A DNA stretch of 64,000 nucleotides from an uncultured Anaerolineae bacterium. GTDB lineage: Bacteria > Chloroflexota > Anaerolineae > Anaerolineales > Villigracilaceae. The DNA is taken from the NCBI GenBank assembly GCA_903822545.1, contig CAIJPN010000159.1:1-64000 (forward strand). Direction: 5' to 3'. Shown here piece after piece: positions 40,853 to 48,479 of this stretch. The translations under genes and the position numbers were made by a program. The notes beneath the pieces are model-generated. The model ran no database searches and was not told the DNA's origin. It worked only from the letters and a program-made list of their open reading frames with translations. Positions within the stretch are counted from its first letter, which is position 1. Each line of letters starts with the position of its first letter.

Positions 40853-41248
40853 ATGCGCCTAACTGAAAAAGTGATCCATTTTGCGCAAATCTTGGCTGCT
40901 ATTGTCTTGGGAACAGCGTATTTCCTGCCGTTATATGAAACTTATGGGATTCTCGGCGGGGTCAAGTATGCCAAGGGGGAGGCCTGGTTATTTTTCTGGG
41001 CAATACCGGCGGCCACCGCGATCTATTTCATCTCGCATCGCTGGCTGAGGCTGGCGGCCTGCATCCTTTCATCCCTGGGCGGGGTAATGGCCCTGGGATT
41101 GCTCTACTTCCTGGCAAATTTCAAGGCAACACCGCTTGGCGGATTCTTCCTCGCGCAAATGTCCATTTTTGTGCTGATTCTTTGCTGGCTTGCCATCGGC
41201 GTTATCGAGATTCGCCGAAAAACCAGAAACCAGATCGCGCCGGGTTAG
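40853..41248 (+). CDS. Small four-helix membrane protein, function unknown
   Basis: 131 aa from ATG 40853, chosen because AAGGA lies 6 nt upstream. Four hydrophobic segments: VIHFAQILAAIVLGTAYFLP, AWLFFWAIPAATAIYFI, LAACILSSLGGVMALGLLYF and FFLAQMSIFVLILCWLAIGV. A basic tail follows (RRKTRNQ). No family recognised. Its stop overlaps the stop of the converging ThiB-like gene by 3 nt, so no terminator separates them. Confidence 0.65.
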   Translation: MRLTEKVIHFAQILAAIVLGTAYFLPLYETYGILGGVKYAKGEAWLFFWAIPAATAIYFISHRWLRLAACILSSLGGVMALGLLYFLANFKATPLGGFFLAQMSIFVLILCWLAIGVIEIRRKTRNQIAPG

Positions 41249-42294
41249 CGCAGGATGGCTTCCATCCAGGCGTTGATCCATTTTTCGCGCACATCGGCCA
41301 GGTTATAGGGGGCGGTCACTGGTTTTTCGGCGGTGGCGGCGTATTTGGTGAACACTTCGGGCAGTTTGGCGGCGGGGTTGACCGGGTAGACGAACATATT
41401 CAGCGGCATATCGGCCTGGAAATCGGTGGAAAGCATAAAGTCGATGAATTTCTCTGCCAGGGCGCGGTTTTTCGTCCCTTGCAGGATGCCGACAAACTCA
41501 ATTTGGCGGAAGCAGGTTCCGGGGGCGATCACAGATGCGGTGGGCGAATCATCCAGCGGCGCGCTGGCAAACACCACCTCGGCAGCCGGGCTGGAAGCGT
41601 AGGAAACCACCATCGGCTGGGGGCCTTTTCCGCTGGAGGCGCTGAAATTGGTGTAGTAGGCCGTTTCCCAGCCATCCACAATCACCACACCGTTATCCTT
41701 GAGCGCCTTCCAGTAGTCGAGATAGCCGGGGTTGCCATATTTGGCGATGCTGGCGATCAGGAAGGCCAACCCGGGGGAGGATGTGGCCGGATTCTCGACC
41801 ACGAGCAGGTTCTTGTACTCGGGTTTGGTCAAATCATCCAGGCTTTGCGGCACTGCCAGGGATTTTTCCGCGAACCAGGCTTTGTCGTAGTTGATGCAGA
41901 CATCGCCGTAATCGACCGGCAGGGCGCGGTTGTCGGCATCCAGCTTGAACTCTGCCGGGATGGAAGCGAGCGCCGGGGCATTGTACGGCTCGAAAATCTC
42001 CGCTTCCAGCGCGCGGGACAGGAAGGTGTTATCTACGCCGTAGAAAACATCGGCCAGCGGGGCGTCTTTGCTCAGGATGGCCTTGTTCAGCGCCGCGCCA
42101 GCATCCCCGCTTTTGACAAAACTGATTTTGACGTTGTTGGCAGCTTCAAATGCGGCTATGACGGCTTCGCTGGCGGCGAAAGAGTCGTGGGTCATCACGG
42201 TCAGGGTTGCGGGCGCTTCTGTGACGGCGGGGGTTGGGGCCGCGCAAGCCGCCAGCAGCAAGGCCAGGATGAGCAGGGGGGAAAGGGGTTTCAT
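41245..42294 (-). CDS. thiB: Thiamine ABC transporter substrate-binding lipoprotein (ThiB/TbpA-like)
   Basis: 349 aa. The start at ATG 42294 (MKPLSPLLILALLLAAC) is chosen because GGAG lies 6 nt upstream; upstream in-frame Mets exist. The lipobox LLAAC is followed by LTVMTHDSFAASEAVIAAFE, DVFYGVDNTFLSRAL, ALPVDYGDVCINYDKAWF and VVSYASSPAAEV, which are typical of the thiamine-binding group of iron(III)/thiamine-type receptors. It lies 32 nt after thiamine pyrophosphokinase and downstream of a TPP riboswitch, which supports thiamine as ligand. The permease (ThiP) and ATPase (ThiQ) are not in the window. Confidence 0.85.
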   Translation of the reverse strand: MKPLSPLLILALLLAACAAPTPAVTEAPATLTVMTHDSFAASEAVIAAFEAANNVKISFVKSGDAGAALNKAILSKDAPLADVFYGVDNTFLSRALEAEIFEPYNAPALASIPAEFKLDADNRALPVDYGDVCINYDKAWFAEKSLAVPQSLDDLTKPEYKNLLVVENPATSSPGLAFLIASIAKYGNPGYLDYWKALKDNGVVIVDGWETAYYTNFSASSGKGPQPMVVSYASSPAAEVVFASAPLDDSPTASVIAPGTCFRQIEFVGILQGTKNRALAEKFIDFMLSTDFQADMPLNMFVYPVNPAAKLPEVFTKYAATAEKPVTAPYNLADVREKWINAWMEAILR

Positions 42295-42318
42295 TTTCAT
42301 CTCCATTGGTAAACCGTG

Positions 42319-42340
42319 CAACAAATCTATAGATTTGTTG
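42319..42340 (-). repeat. Palindrome over the thiamine pyrophosphokinase stop codon
   Basis: A 22-bp perfect palindrome with CAACAAATC and GATTTGTTG arms around TATA. The TAG stop of the upstream gene lies within it. It probably forms a hairpin between the two thiamine genes. Confidence 0.6.
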
Positions 42341-42974
42341 TACGCAGGTGGGTGCACAGCAAAAGTCCGCGCTGGATGGTGACGCTGGCGGTTTCTGCCT
42401 GCATCACATTGCTGATTCCTCGCGTGCGGTGCGGATAAAGCGTCTCGCCGCGCAGGGGATAGGACAGATTTTCGGTGACAATGCCCTCGACCGGCTGCCC
42501 CAGCGGGATCAACGAAACGGTGTCTCCCGGCTGGCCGTGGATTTCTCCGCGCTGGCGGATGAGGAAGGCTTCGGTCAGGCCATCGTCGAGGCGGATATCG
42601 ACATCTTCCAGGGCCGGGTCTGCCAGCAGCCAGAGATTGCCAAGCTGCTGGTCGAGCCGCCCGCCGAGCGCGCCCAGCAGGATGATGGGTGAAAACTGCG
42701 CGGCCAGGGCATAATCCAGGGCCAGTTCCAGGTCGGTTTCATCTTTTTCGGGTGGGAAGCGCAAGATTTTGACGCCGCCTGCTGCGTAGCGGGAAACTGC
42801 CTCAGCCGAGACAGAGTCCAGATCGCCGATGAGCACATGCAGGGCGGCCCCAAGCGCGTCCGCATGGCGCGCGCCGCCATCCGCCGCGATGTAAACATCC
42901 CCGGCGCGCAGCAATCTCCGGGCGGCGCTCAAATCTGGAAGGTAACCGTTGACGAAGATGATGGCGCGAGGCAT
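42327..42974 (-). CDS. Thiamine pyrophosphokinase (thiamine diphosphokinase)
   Basis: 215 aa enzyme converting thiamine plus ATP to thiamine diphosphate. Conserved motifs are VYIAADGGARHADALG, VLIGDLDSVS (the GDxDS signature), RFPPEKDETDLELALDYAL (KDxTD catalytic) and LLGALGGRLDQQLGNLWLL. The C-terminal half holds the thiamine-binding barrel (GDTVSLIPLGQPVEGIVTENLSYPL, split by strands) and ends near RGISNVM and ASVTIQRGLLL. Start ATG 42974; its Shine-Dalgarno GAGGGAG lies at the edge of the palindromic repeat 42980-43062. It is under a TPP riboswitch and precedes the ThiB-like receptor. Confidence 0.92.
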   Translation of the reverse strand: MPRAIIFVNGYLPDLSAARRLLRAGDVYIAADGGARHADALGAALHVLIGDLDSVSAEAVSRYAAGGVKILRFPPEKDETDLELALDYALAAQFSPIILLGALGGRLDQQLGNLWLLADPALEDVDIRLDDGLTEAFLIRQRGEIHGQPGDTVSLIPLGQPVEGIVTENLSYPLRGETLYPHRTRGISNVMQAETASVTIQRGLLLCTHLRTTNL

Positions 42975-42979
42975 AAAAA

Positions 42980-43062
42980 CTCCCTCATCCCCAACCCTTC
43001 TCCCGGCGGGAGAAGGGAGTCAGAGTCCCCTCCCCCACCGGGGGAGGGCGGAGGGTGAGGGC
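42980..43062. repeat. Double-hairpin repeat element between the TPP terminator and thiamine pyrophosphokinase
   Basis: The outer arms CCCTCATCC (42982-42990) and GGGTGAGGG (43053-43061) enclose CCCTTCTCCC/GGGAGAAGGG (42995-43017) and CCCCTCCCCC/GGGGGAGGG (43027-43048). It is the inverted partner of the uvrA element. On the transcript it sits after the riboswitch terminator and ends directly at the Shine-Dalgarno. Confidence 0.85.
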
Positions 43063-43064
43063 GA

Positions 43065-43094
43065 ATAAAAAACATCCTCCAGCGGAGGATGTTT
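43065..43094 (-). terminator. Riboswitch-controlled terminator
   Basis: On the minus strand AAACATCCTCC (43094-43084) pairs with GGAGGATGTTT (43080-43070), followed by TTTTAT. It lies 14 nt after the TPP aptamer, where it can switch off the thiamine operon when TPP is bound. Confidence 0.85.
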
Positions 43095-43107
43095 GGTGTG
43101 AGCAGGA

Positions 43108-43192
43108 AATCCCTCCGCCGGTACGAACCGGATCAGGTTCAGCGGGTCGAGCGATTACGCTCCTCTCAGCCTGTCGGGCAGGCTCCCCGTTC
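43108..43192 (-). promoter_or_regulatory. TPP riboswitch (THI element)
   Basis: Read on the minus strand, the conserved blocks appear in order: GGGGAGCC (43188-43181), GGCTGAGAGGA (43171-43161), GACCC, TGAACCTGATC (43141-43131) and GGCGGAGGGA (43119-43110). These are the P2-P4 core sequences of the thiamine pyrophosphate aptamer. Followed by an intrinsic terminator, so control is transcriptional and negative. Regulates thiamine pyrophosphokinase and the ThiB-like receptor. Confidence 0.95.
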
Positions 43193-43239
43193 AATTGGTG
43201 GCAGTATACGCCGCGCAGGGGGGCGTGTCAAGTCAAAAA

Positions 43240-44091
43240 TTATTTCAAGCGTTTCAGCTTTTGCACACCCTGCCAGGCCTCGCCGGGGCGTAAAATCAGC
43301 GGCTCGCGCACCGCCGCCGCTTCGATGCACACAAAACCCAGGTAGCCATTCGGCTCCATATCCGCCAGCCGGGCGCACTTCTCGGGGCCGGGGTTCCACA
43401 GCACCGCATCGGCAAAACCGCGCGAAACCACACGCACAGCACCGCTTTTTTGGATTAATTGGAGCGGGTGAGACGCCCCGAAGTAGACCCTGTCCACCTC
43501 GCCGGGGAACGAGACTGAATCATCTTCCTGCTCGGATTCAACCGCCCCGGCAGCGGCATCCCGATAAAGCAGCCCTTCCAGCCCCGCAACAGTCGCCGCG
43601 CGCACATCATCTACTTTAAGATAGGTGTGCAGCGCGCTGGTAAAGCGGAAAGGCTTCTCGCCGCTGTTGGTCACAGCCAGCAAAAGCTCAATTTCCGCGC
43701 CCCACACCCGCACCGAAAACTCGGCTGAAAATTGATGCGGCCAAATGGCGCGGGTGGCGTCTGAATCTTCCAGCCGCAGCAAAGCCATATCGCTGCGGGA
43801 TTCAATCAACTCCCAGGGCAGCGAACGCGCAAAACCGTGTTTGGGCAGCAGCCCCACCTCCGCAAACTGCGGGAAAATCACCGGCACCCCGCCCCGGATG
43901 GCCGCCCCCGGCTTAAAATCCGCCTTTGGGCTGATGAAAAGCTGTTCTGTGCCCCCGGCAGGAACCCACGAAGTGACATGCGCCCCATGCAGGTACACCT
44001 CCGCCGAAGCGCCATCCTTCGACTGAACGCGGACTTTGGGCAGGCCGTTTATTCCATCAAGCAGCGGGATTTGAGCCAAGAGAACCTCCAT
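43240..44091 (-). CDS. Aldose 1-epimerase-like protein (D-hexose-6-phosphate mutarotase type)
   Basis: 283 aa galactose-mutarotase-like beta-sandwich. Key segments are YLHGAHVTSWVP, AIRGGVPVIFPQFAEVGLLPKHGFAR (conserved HGFAR catalytic His region), FRFTSALHTYLKV (second catalytic His) and DAVLWNPGPEKCARLADMEP. The C-terminus FVCIEAAAVREPLILRPGEAWQG carries the catalytic Glu (CIE). This pattern fits the YeaD subgroup acting on glucose-6-phosphate anomers. Cytoplasmic. It is upstream, on the same strand, of the TPP riboswitch, and so transcribed towards it; the 48-nt gap shows no separate terminator. Confidence 0.88.
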   Translation of the reverse strand: MEVLLAQIPLLDGINGLPKVRVQSKDGASAEVYLHGAHVTSWVPAGGTEQLFISPKADFKPGAAIRGGVPVIFPQFAEVGLLPKHGFARSLPWELIESRSDMALLRLEDSDATRAIWPHQFSAEFSVRVWGAEIELLLAVTNSGEKPFRFTSALHTYLKVDDVRAATVAGLEGLLYRDAAAGAVESEQEDDSVSFPGEVDRVYFGASHPLQLIQKSGAVRVVSRGFADAVLWNPGPEKCARLADMEPNGYLGFVCIEAAAVREPLILRPGEAWQGVQKLKRLK

Positions 44092-44228
44092 GAAACCATG
44101 TTGTGCCCTGGCGCGGCGATAGCGCAGTCGAAGGGCGGTTTTACAGAATAATCACGTCATTGTAAAACAAAACACAATCCGCCGGGGGTATTACTTTGCG
44201 AGCGGATTGCAAAATCTCCTGATTTTGT

Positions 44229-44250
44229 TCGAAAGTCGGGAGACTTTCGA
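44229..44250 (-). terminator. Stem-loop after msrA
   Basis: TCGAAAGTC (44229-44237), a tetraloop, GACTTTCGA (44242-44250). It lies 24 nt beyond the msrA stop. The 180-nt gap to the epimerase gene otherwise shows nothing coding. Confidence 0.5.
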
Positions 44251-44273
44251 GTCCAGGCCTCATCCCTGGCGAA

Positions 44274-44810
44274 TTACTTTTTCAGCCGGTCGATGTACTG
44301 CTTGCGGAATTTCGCTACTTTGGGGGCCACCACTACCATGCAGTAGGGCTGGCGCGGGTTGTTGGCGAAGTATTCCTGGTGGTAATCTTCGGCCAGGTAA
44401 AAAGCCTCGAAACGGGCCACTTCGGTGATGATGGGATTCGGCCACAGCCGGGCAGCGGTCAACTCGCGGATGACGGTTTCGGCGCCGGCTTTTTGGGTTT
44501 CATCTGCATAAAAAATGGCCGAGCGGTACGATTCGCCCACGTCGTTGCCCTGCCGGTTGAGCGTAGTAGGGTCATGAACGCTGAAAAAGACGCGCAGCAG
44601 GTCAGCGTAGGATAGTTTTTCTGCGTCAAAGCTCACGCGCACGGTTTCGGCGTGGCCGGTGGTTTCGCTGCACACCTGGCGGTAGCTGGGGTTGGGCACG
44701 TGCCCGCCGCAATAGCCGGATTCGACGGAAATCACGCCCTGGAGTTGGTCAAAAACCGCTTCGAGACACCAGAAGCATCCACCGGCAAGATAGGCGGTTT
44801 GGATGGTCAT
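44274..44810 (-). CDS. msrA: Peptide-methionine (S)-S-oxide reductase MsrA
   Basis: 178 aa repair enzyme reducing methionine-S-sulfoxide in proteins with thioredoxin. The catalytic motif is LAGGCFWCLEAVF (GCFWC) near the N-terminus. Other family segments are VESGYCGGHVPNPSY, TGHAETVRVSFD, FFSVHDPTTLNRQGNDVG and AEDYHQEYF. Start ATG 44810 with GGAGG about 5 nt upstream. It lacks the C-terminal resolving Cys pair seen in some MsrA; one Cys remains in QPYCMVVV. Downstream of clpC, separated by a palindrome. Confidence 0.93.
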   Translation of the reverse strand: MTIQTAYLAGGCFWCLEAVFDQLQGVISVESGYCGGHVPNPSYRQVCSETTGHAETVRVSFDAEKLSYADLLRVFFSVHDPTTLNRQGNDVGESYRSAIFYADETQKAGAETVIRELTAARLWPNPIITEVARFEAFYLAEDYHQEYFANNPRQPYCMVVVAPKVAKFRKQYIDRLKK

Positions 44811-44828
44811 ATCATCCTCCATAAACGT

Positions 44829-44857
44829 GTAGGGGCGAGCCGCTGGCTCGCCCCTAC
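44829..44857 (-). terminator. Palindromic hairpin between clpC and msrA
   Basis: GTAGGGGCGAGCC (44829-44841), a GCT loop, GGCTCGCCCCTAC (44845-44857), 13 bp perfect. No U-run. It is a common dispersed-repeat type as well as a possible terminator of clpC. Confidence 0.6.
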
Positions 44858-44868
44858 TGGGTATTTGG

Positions 44869-47394
44869 TTATGCCGCAGGCTCGGGTTCGGGCGCGGGTT
44901 CGGTTTCGGGCAGCGTTTGCCGGTTCAGGACAATCTCATTCTCGGGGGTCAGGTCCACCTGGATGATATCGCCATCTTTGAAGCTGCCGGAAAGCAGGTT
45001 GTCGGAGAGTTTGTCTTCCACTTTGAGTTGGATGACGCGGCGCAGCGGGCGGGCGCCCATATCGGGGTCAAAGCCTTCAGCGCCGAGCGAGGCCAGGGCT
45101 TCGGGCGTAGCGGTCAGGGCAATATTGTGTTCGGTCAGGCGCGCGGCGACTTTTTCCAGCTCGAGTTTGACGATTTTCTGGATGTCTTCCTTGTTGAGCG
45201 ACCGGAAGACGATCACGCTGTCGAGACGGTTGATAAATTCAGGGCGGAAGGCGCGCTTGAGGGTTTCTGTCAGCTTTTTGCGCATTTCTTCGTAGCCCAG
45301 GCGCTCTTCGGTGGCTTCATCGCGCTTCAGCGAGAACCCGAGCGAGGCCTGCTTTTTGATCATGTCTGCGCCAACGTTGGATGTCATCACGATGATGGCG
45401 TTGCGGAAATCGACCTTGCGGCCCTTGGCGTCCGAAAGGTGGCCTTCTTCCATGATCTGGAGCAGCATGTTGTGGACTTCGCCGTGCGCTTTTTCGATTT
45501 CGTCAAAGACTACAATCGAGTACGGTCGGCGGCGCAGGGCTTCGGTCAGTTGCCCGGCATCTTCGTAGCCCACGTAGCCTGGAGGCGCGCCCACCAGGCG
45601 GCTGGCGGTGTGGCGTTCCATGAATTCGGACATATCGAGCTGCAGGGCGGCTTCTTCGGAGCCGAACATGAACTTTGCCAGGGTTTTGGTCAGCTCGGTT
45701 TTGCCGACGCCGGTCGGGCCGAGGAAAATGAACGAGCCGATGGGGCGCTTGGGGTCTTTAAGACCGGCGCGGGCGCGGCGCACAGCGCGCGAGATGGCAA
45801 CAATTGCCTCGTCCTGGCCGATGATGGATTTTTTGAGTTCGTCTTCCATGCGCAGCAGGCGCTCCGATTCTTCTTCGGCGATCTGCATCAGCGGCACGCC
45901 GGTCCACATCGAAACCACCTCGGCGATGTCTTCGGCGGTGACGACCGGGCTGGTGGCGCGATCCCAGCCAGTGCGCAGGCGTTCGATCTGGTTTTCGATG
46001 GAGATTTCCTGATCTTGCCACGAGCGGATTTCTTCGTTGTTGCCTTCTTCCTGGGCCAGCGAGCGGTTTTGGCGCACTTCACGCAGGCGGGTGAACAGGT
46101 CTTTGGCCTGTTTGGCGGCCGGGGATTTGTACATGCGCACGCGCGAGGCCGATTCATCGATCAGGTCGATGGCCTTATCCGGCAGGAAACGCTCGGTAAC
46201 ATAGCGGCTGCTCAGGTGGGCGGCCGCTTCCAGGGCTTCGTCAGAGATCACCAGTTTGTGGTGTTCTTCATACGCGCCGCGAATCCCTTTCAGGATTTGG
46301 ATGGTTTCATCTTCCGAGGGTTCATCCACCTGTACTGGCTGGAAACGCCGCTCGAGGGCCGCATCGGCCTCGATGTGTTTTCTGTACTCATCGAGCGTTG
46401 TCGCGCCGATGACTTGCAATTCACCGCGCGAGAGGGCTGGTTTCAGGATATTGGCCGCATCCACGCTGGAACCGGCTGCGCCCGCCCCGACGAGCATGTG
46501 GACTTCGTCGATGAACAGGATCGAGCCTGATTGTTTCAACTCGTCGATGACGCGCTTCAACCGCTCTTCAAACTGGCCGCGGTACATCGTCCCGGCTACC
46601 AGTGAGCCGACATCCAGTTGCAGCACGCGTTTGTTCATCAGTGGCGCGGGCACGTCGCCCTCGATAATACGCTGGGCCAGCCCCTCGACGATGGCGGTCT
46701 TGCCAACGCCGGGTTCGCCGATCAGCGCGGGGTTGTTCTTGGTGCGGCGCGCCAAAATCTGGATGACGCGCTCAATTTCCATCTGGCGGCCAATCACCGG
46801 GTCGAGCTTTCCCTGCTCAGCCTTGGTGGTCAGGTCGCTGGCAAGCTGGTCAACCAGGGGGGTTTTTGCGCCCTGCTGCTGGCCCTGTTGGGGCGCGTTC
46901 GGGCGCACGGGTTCGCGTCCCTGGGCGGCCGGGGTGGGCGGCGGGGTGGTGGAGGATGATTCCTGTAATACCCGGCGCGTCTGGCGTCGGATTTCATCTG
47001 GGGTGATGCCCAGGCGGCGCAAGGCTTCCATGGCGGTGCCTTCGGTGCGCATCAGGCCGAGCAAAAGATGCTCGGTGCCGATGTAGTGATGCCCCAGGCG
47101 GCGGGCCTCGTCGATGGCATATTCCAGCACCTGTTGGGTATCTGCGGATAATTCAATTTTCTCACCTGGCGGGGTTTTGCCCTCGCCGGTGAGCCGGACA
47201 ACGATTTCGCGCACACGGGCTGAGTCCAGCCCCATTTCGCGCAAGACGCGGCCTGCAACCCCGCCTTCTTCTTCGATCAAACCAATCAACAAATGCTCGG
47301 TTCCAATCATTGGTTGACGCGCGCGCTCGGCTTCAGCGTGCGCCAGACTCAATACACGGCGTGCTCTTTGGGTAAAGCGTTCCATACCAGACAT
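44869..47394 (-). CDS. clpC: ATP-dependent Clp protease ATP-binding subunit ClpC
   Basis: 841 aa AAA+ unfoldase feeding ClpP. The double Clp_N domain (~1-150: [20 protein letters not shown], then [15 protein letters not shown]) is followed by a Gln/Pro linker. D1 has Walker [17 protein letters not shown] (~225), Walker [16 protein letters not shown] and the UVR-type middle domain (~430-470, [19 protein letters not shown]). D2 has Walker [17 protein letters not shown] (~558) and Walker [11 protein letters not shown]. The C-terminal tail is Glu/Pro-rich. Start ATG 47394 with AGGAG 6 nt upstream. The UVR domain and lack of the long ClpB coiled coil identify ClpC. Adaptors are not in the window. 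Confidence 0.95.
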   Translation of the reverse strand: MSGMERFTQRARRVLSLAHAEAERARQPMIGTEHLLIGLIEEEGGVAGRVLREMGLDSARVREIVVRLTGEGKTPPGEKIELSADTQQVLEYAIDEARRLGHHYIGTEHLLLGLMRTEGTAMEALRRLGITPDEIRRQTRRVLQESSSTTPPPTPAAQGREPVRPNAPQQGQQQGAKTPLVDQLASDLTTKAEQGKLDPVIGRQMEIERVIQILARRTKNNPALIGEPGVGKTAIVEGLAQRIIEGDVPAPLMNKRVLQLDVGSLVAGTMYRGQFEERLKRVIDELKQSGSILFIDEVHMLVGAGAAGSSVDAANILKPALSRGELQVIGATTLDEYRKHIEADAALERRFQPVQVDEPSEDETIQILKGIRGAYEEHHKLVISDEALEAAAHLSSRYVTERFLPDKAIDLIDESASRVRMYKSPAAKQAKDLFTRLREVRQNRSLAQEEGNNEEIRSWQDQEISIENQIERLRTGWDRATSPVVTAEDIAEVVSMWTGVPLMQIAEEESERLLRMEDELKKSIIGQDEAIVAISRAVRRARAGLKDPKRPIGSFIFLGPTGVGKTELTKTLAKFMFGSEEAALQLDMSEFMERHTASRLVGAPPGYVGYEDAGQLTEALRRRPYSIVVFDEIEKAHGEVHNMLLQIMEEGHLSDAKGRKVDFRNAIIVMTSNVGADMIKKQASLGFSLKRDEATEERLGYEEMRKKLTETLKRAFRPEFINRLDSVIVFRSLNKEDIQKIVKLELEKVAARLTEHNIALTATPEALASLGAEGFDPDMGARPLRRVIQLKVEDKLSDNLLSGSFKDGDIIQVDLTPENEIVLNRQTLPETEPAPEPEPAA

Positions 47395-47674
47395 AATGTT
47401 CTCCTGAACCGTTAGAACCAGATCGGCGCAATGAGTAGCCAGTCCAAATTACCCTGACCAAACCCTGAGGAACAACGGTCAACTGTAATTCTACCAAAAA
47501 AGAGATGGTATGTTCTGTATGAATAAGATTAGAGTATTTTTCTCCGAATATCTGAAACTCTAACTGTTTTCTTACCATCCTTCACTGGACAAAAGCTATC
47601 GGGCATGGGAAAATTCAAACCCGCGCAAATGCCGTATTTACACTGTACGCTAGGACTGAAAGGATGCGAAGGAA
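47395..47674. other. Divergent intergenic region, clpC / DsbA-like gene
   Basis: 280 nt. It must contain two divergent promoters. No CtsR- or CIRCE-type inverted repeat is seen. TTGACC with no good partner lies on the minus strand near 47480. No coding signal. Confidence 0.4.
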
Positions 47675-48415
47675 ATGACCAAGGAAACGAGCAAGCAATT
47701 GAGCAAACGTCAGGAGTTACGAGAAAAACGCCGCAAACAGGAGCAGGGCCAGCGGATTATGATGATCTCCATGATTGTGGTTGGCGCGCTGTTGGTAGCC
47801 GCTATGTTGATTTACCCCAACCTGCCCAAGCCGGTTGGCGAAATTACCACCCCCACCTTTAGTGAACGACCACTGGTGAACAAGAACAGCATGGGCGATC
47901 CCAATGCGCCTGTCAAGATCGATGTGTGGGAAGATTTCCAGTGCCCGGCCTGTGCCCAGTATAGCCAGGAAGTTGAAACACAGGTCACAGAAGCCTATGT
48001 TAAAACTGGCAAAGTCTTATATACCTTCCACTTCTTCCCATTTCTTGATGACAACAGCGTTGCCAAAGAGTCCGATCAATCTGCCAGCGCCAGCATGTGC
48101 GCCGCAGACCAGGGGAAGTTCTGGGAATATCATGATATGCTCTTTGCCAACTGGAATGGCGAAAACGAAGGCGCATTCAATGATACCCGCCTGGTAGCTT
48201 TTGCTGAAACCCTTTCGCTCAACATGGATGAATTCAATGCCTGCTTCAAAGAAGCCCGTTATATGGATATCATCCAGCAAGATCAACTGGATGGCCAAAA
48301 AGCAGGCGTCACCGGTACCCCGAGTGTTTTTGTGAACGGGCAGCAGATCATGCCTGGCTATATCCCAAGCTTTGAGGCGATTGCCGAAGCTGTTGAGGCA
48401 GCTTTGCCCAAATAG
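47675..48415 (+). CDS. DsbA-family thiol:disulfide oxidoreductase, membrane-anchored
   Basis: 246 aa. A long basic N-terminus (SKRQELREKRRKQEQGQR) precedes one membrane helix (~29-48, MMISMIVVGALLVAAMLIYP). The extracytoplasmic domain is of the thioredoxin_4/DsbA type: VKIDVWEDFQCPACAQYSQ with CPAC (~90-93), a helical insertion (CAADQGKFWEYHDMLF) and the cis-Pro loop VTGTPSVFVNGQ. It probably forms or shuffles disulfides in exported proteins. A partner VKOR or DsbB is not seen. AAGGA lies ahead of ATG 47675; a convergent terminator follows. Confidence 0.87.
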   Translation: MTKETSKQLSKRQELREKRRKQEQGQRIMMISMIVVGALLVAAMLIYPNLPKPVGEITTPTFSERPLVNKNSMGDPNAPVKIDVWEDFQCPACAQYSQEVETQVTEAYVKTGKVLYTFHFFPFLDDNSVAKESDQSASASMCAADQGKFWEYHDMLFANWNGENEGAFNDTRLVAFAETLSLNMDEFNACFKEARYMDIIQQDQLDGQKAGVTGTPSVFVNGQQIMPGYIPSFEAIAEAVEAALPK

Positions 48416-48432
48416 GGATTGGTTTTGTATAT

Positions 48433-48461
48433 AAAAAAGGCCGCCACCTGGCGGCCTTTTT
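48433..48461. terminator. Bidirectional terminator
   Basis: AAAAAGGCCGCC (48434-48445) pairs with GGCGGCCTTTTT (48450-48461). It serves the DsbA-like gene and the converging kinase operon. Confidence 0.88.
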
Positions 48462-48479
48462 GTTTGGGATGGCAGCATA

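Noticed and set aside
44917-46530. 537-aa plus-strand open frame
   Set aside because: Shadow of clpC; Phe/Gly/Gln-rich composition and no recognisable domain.
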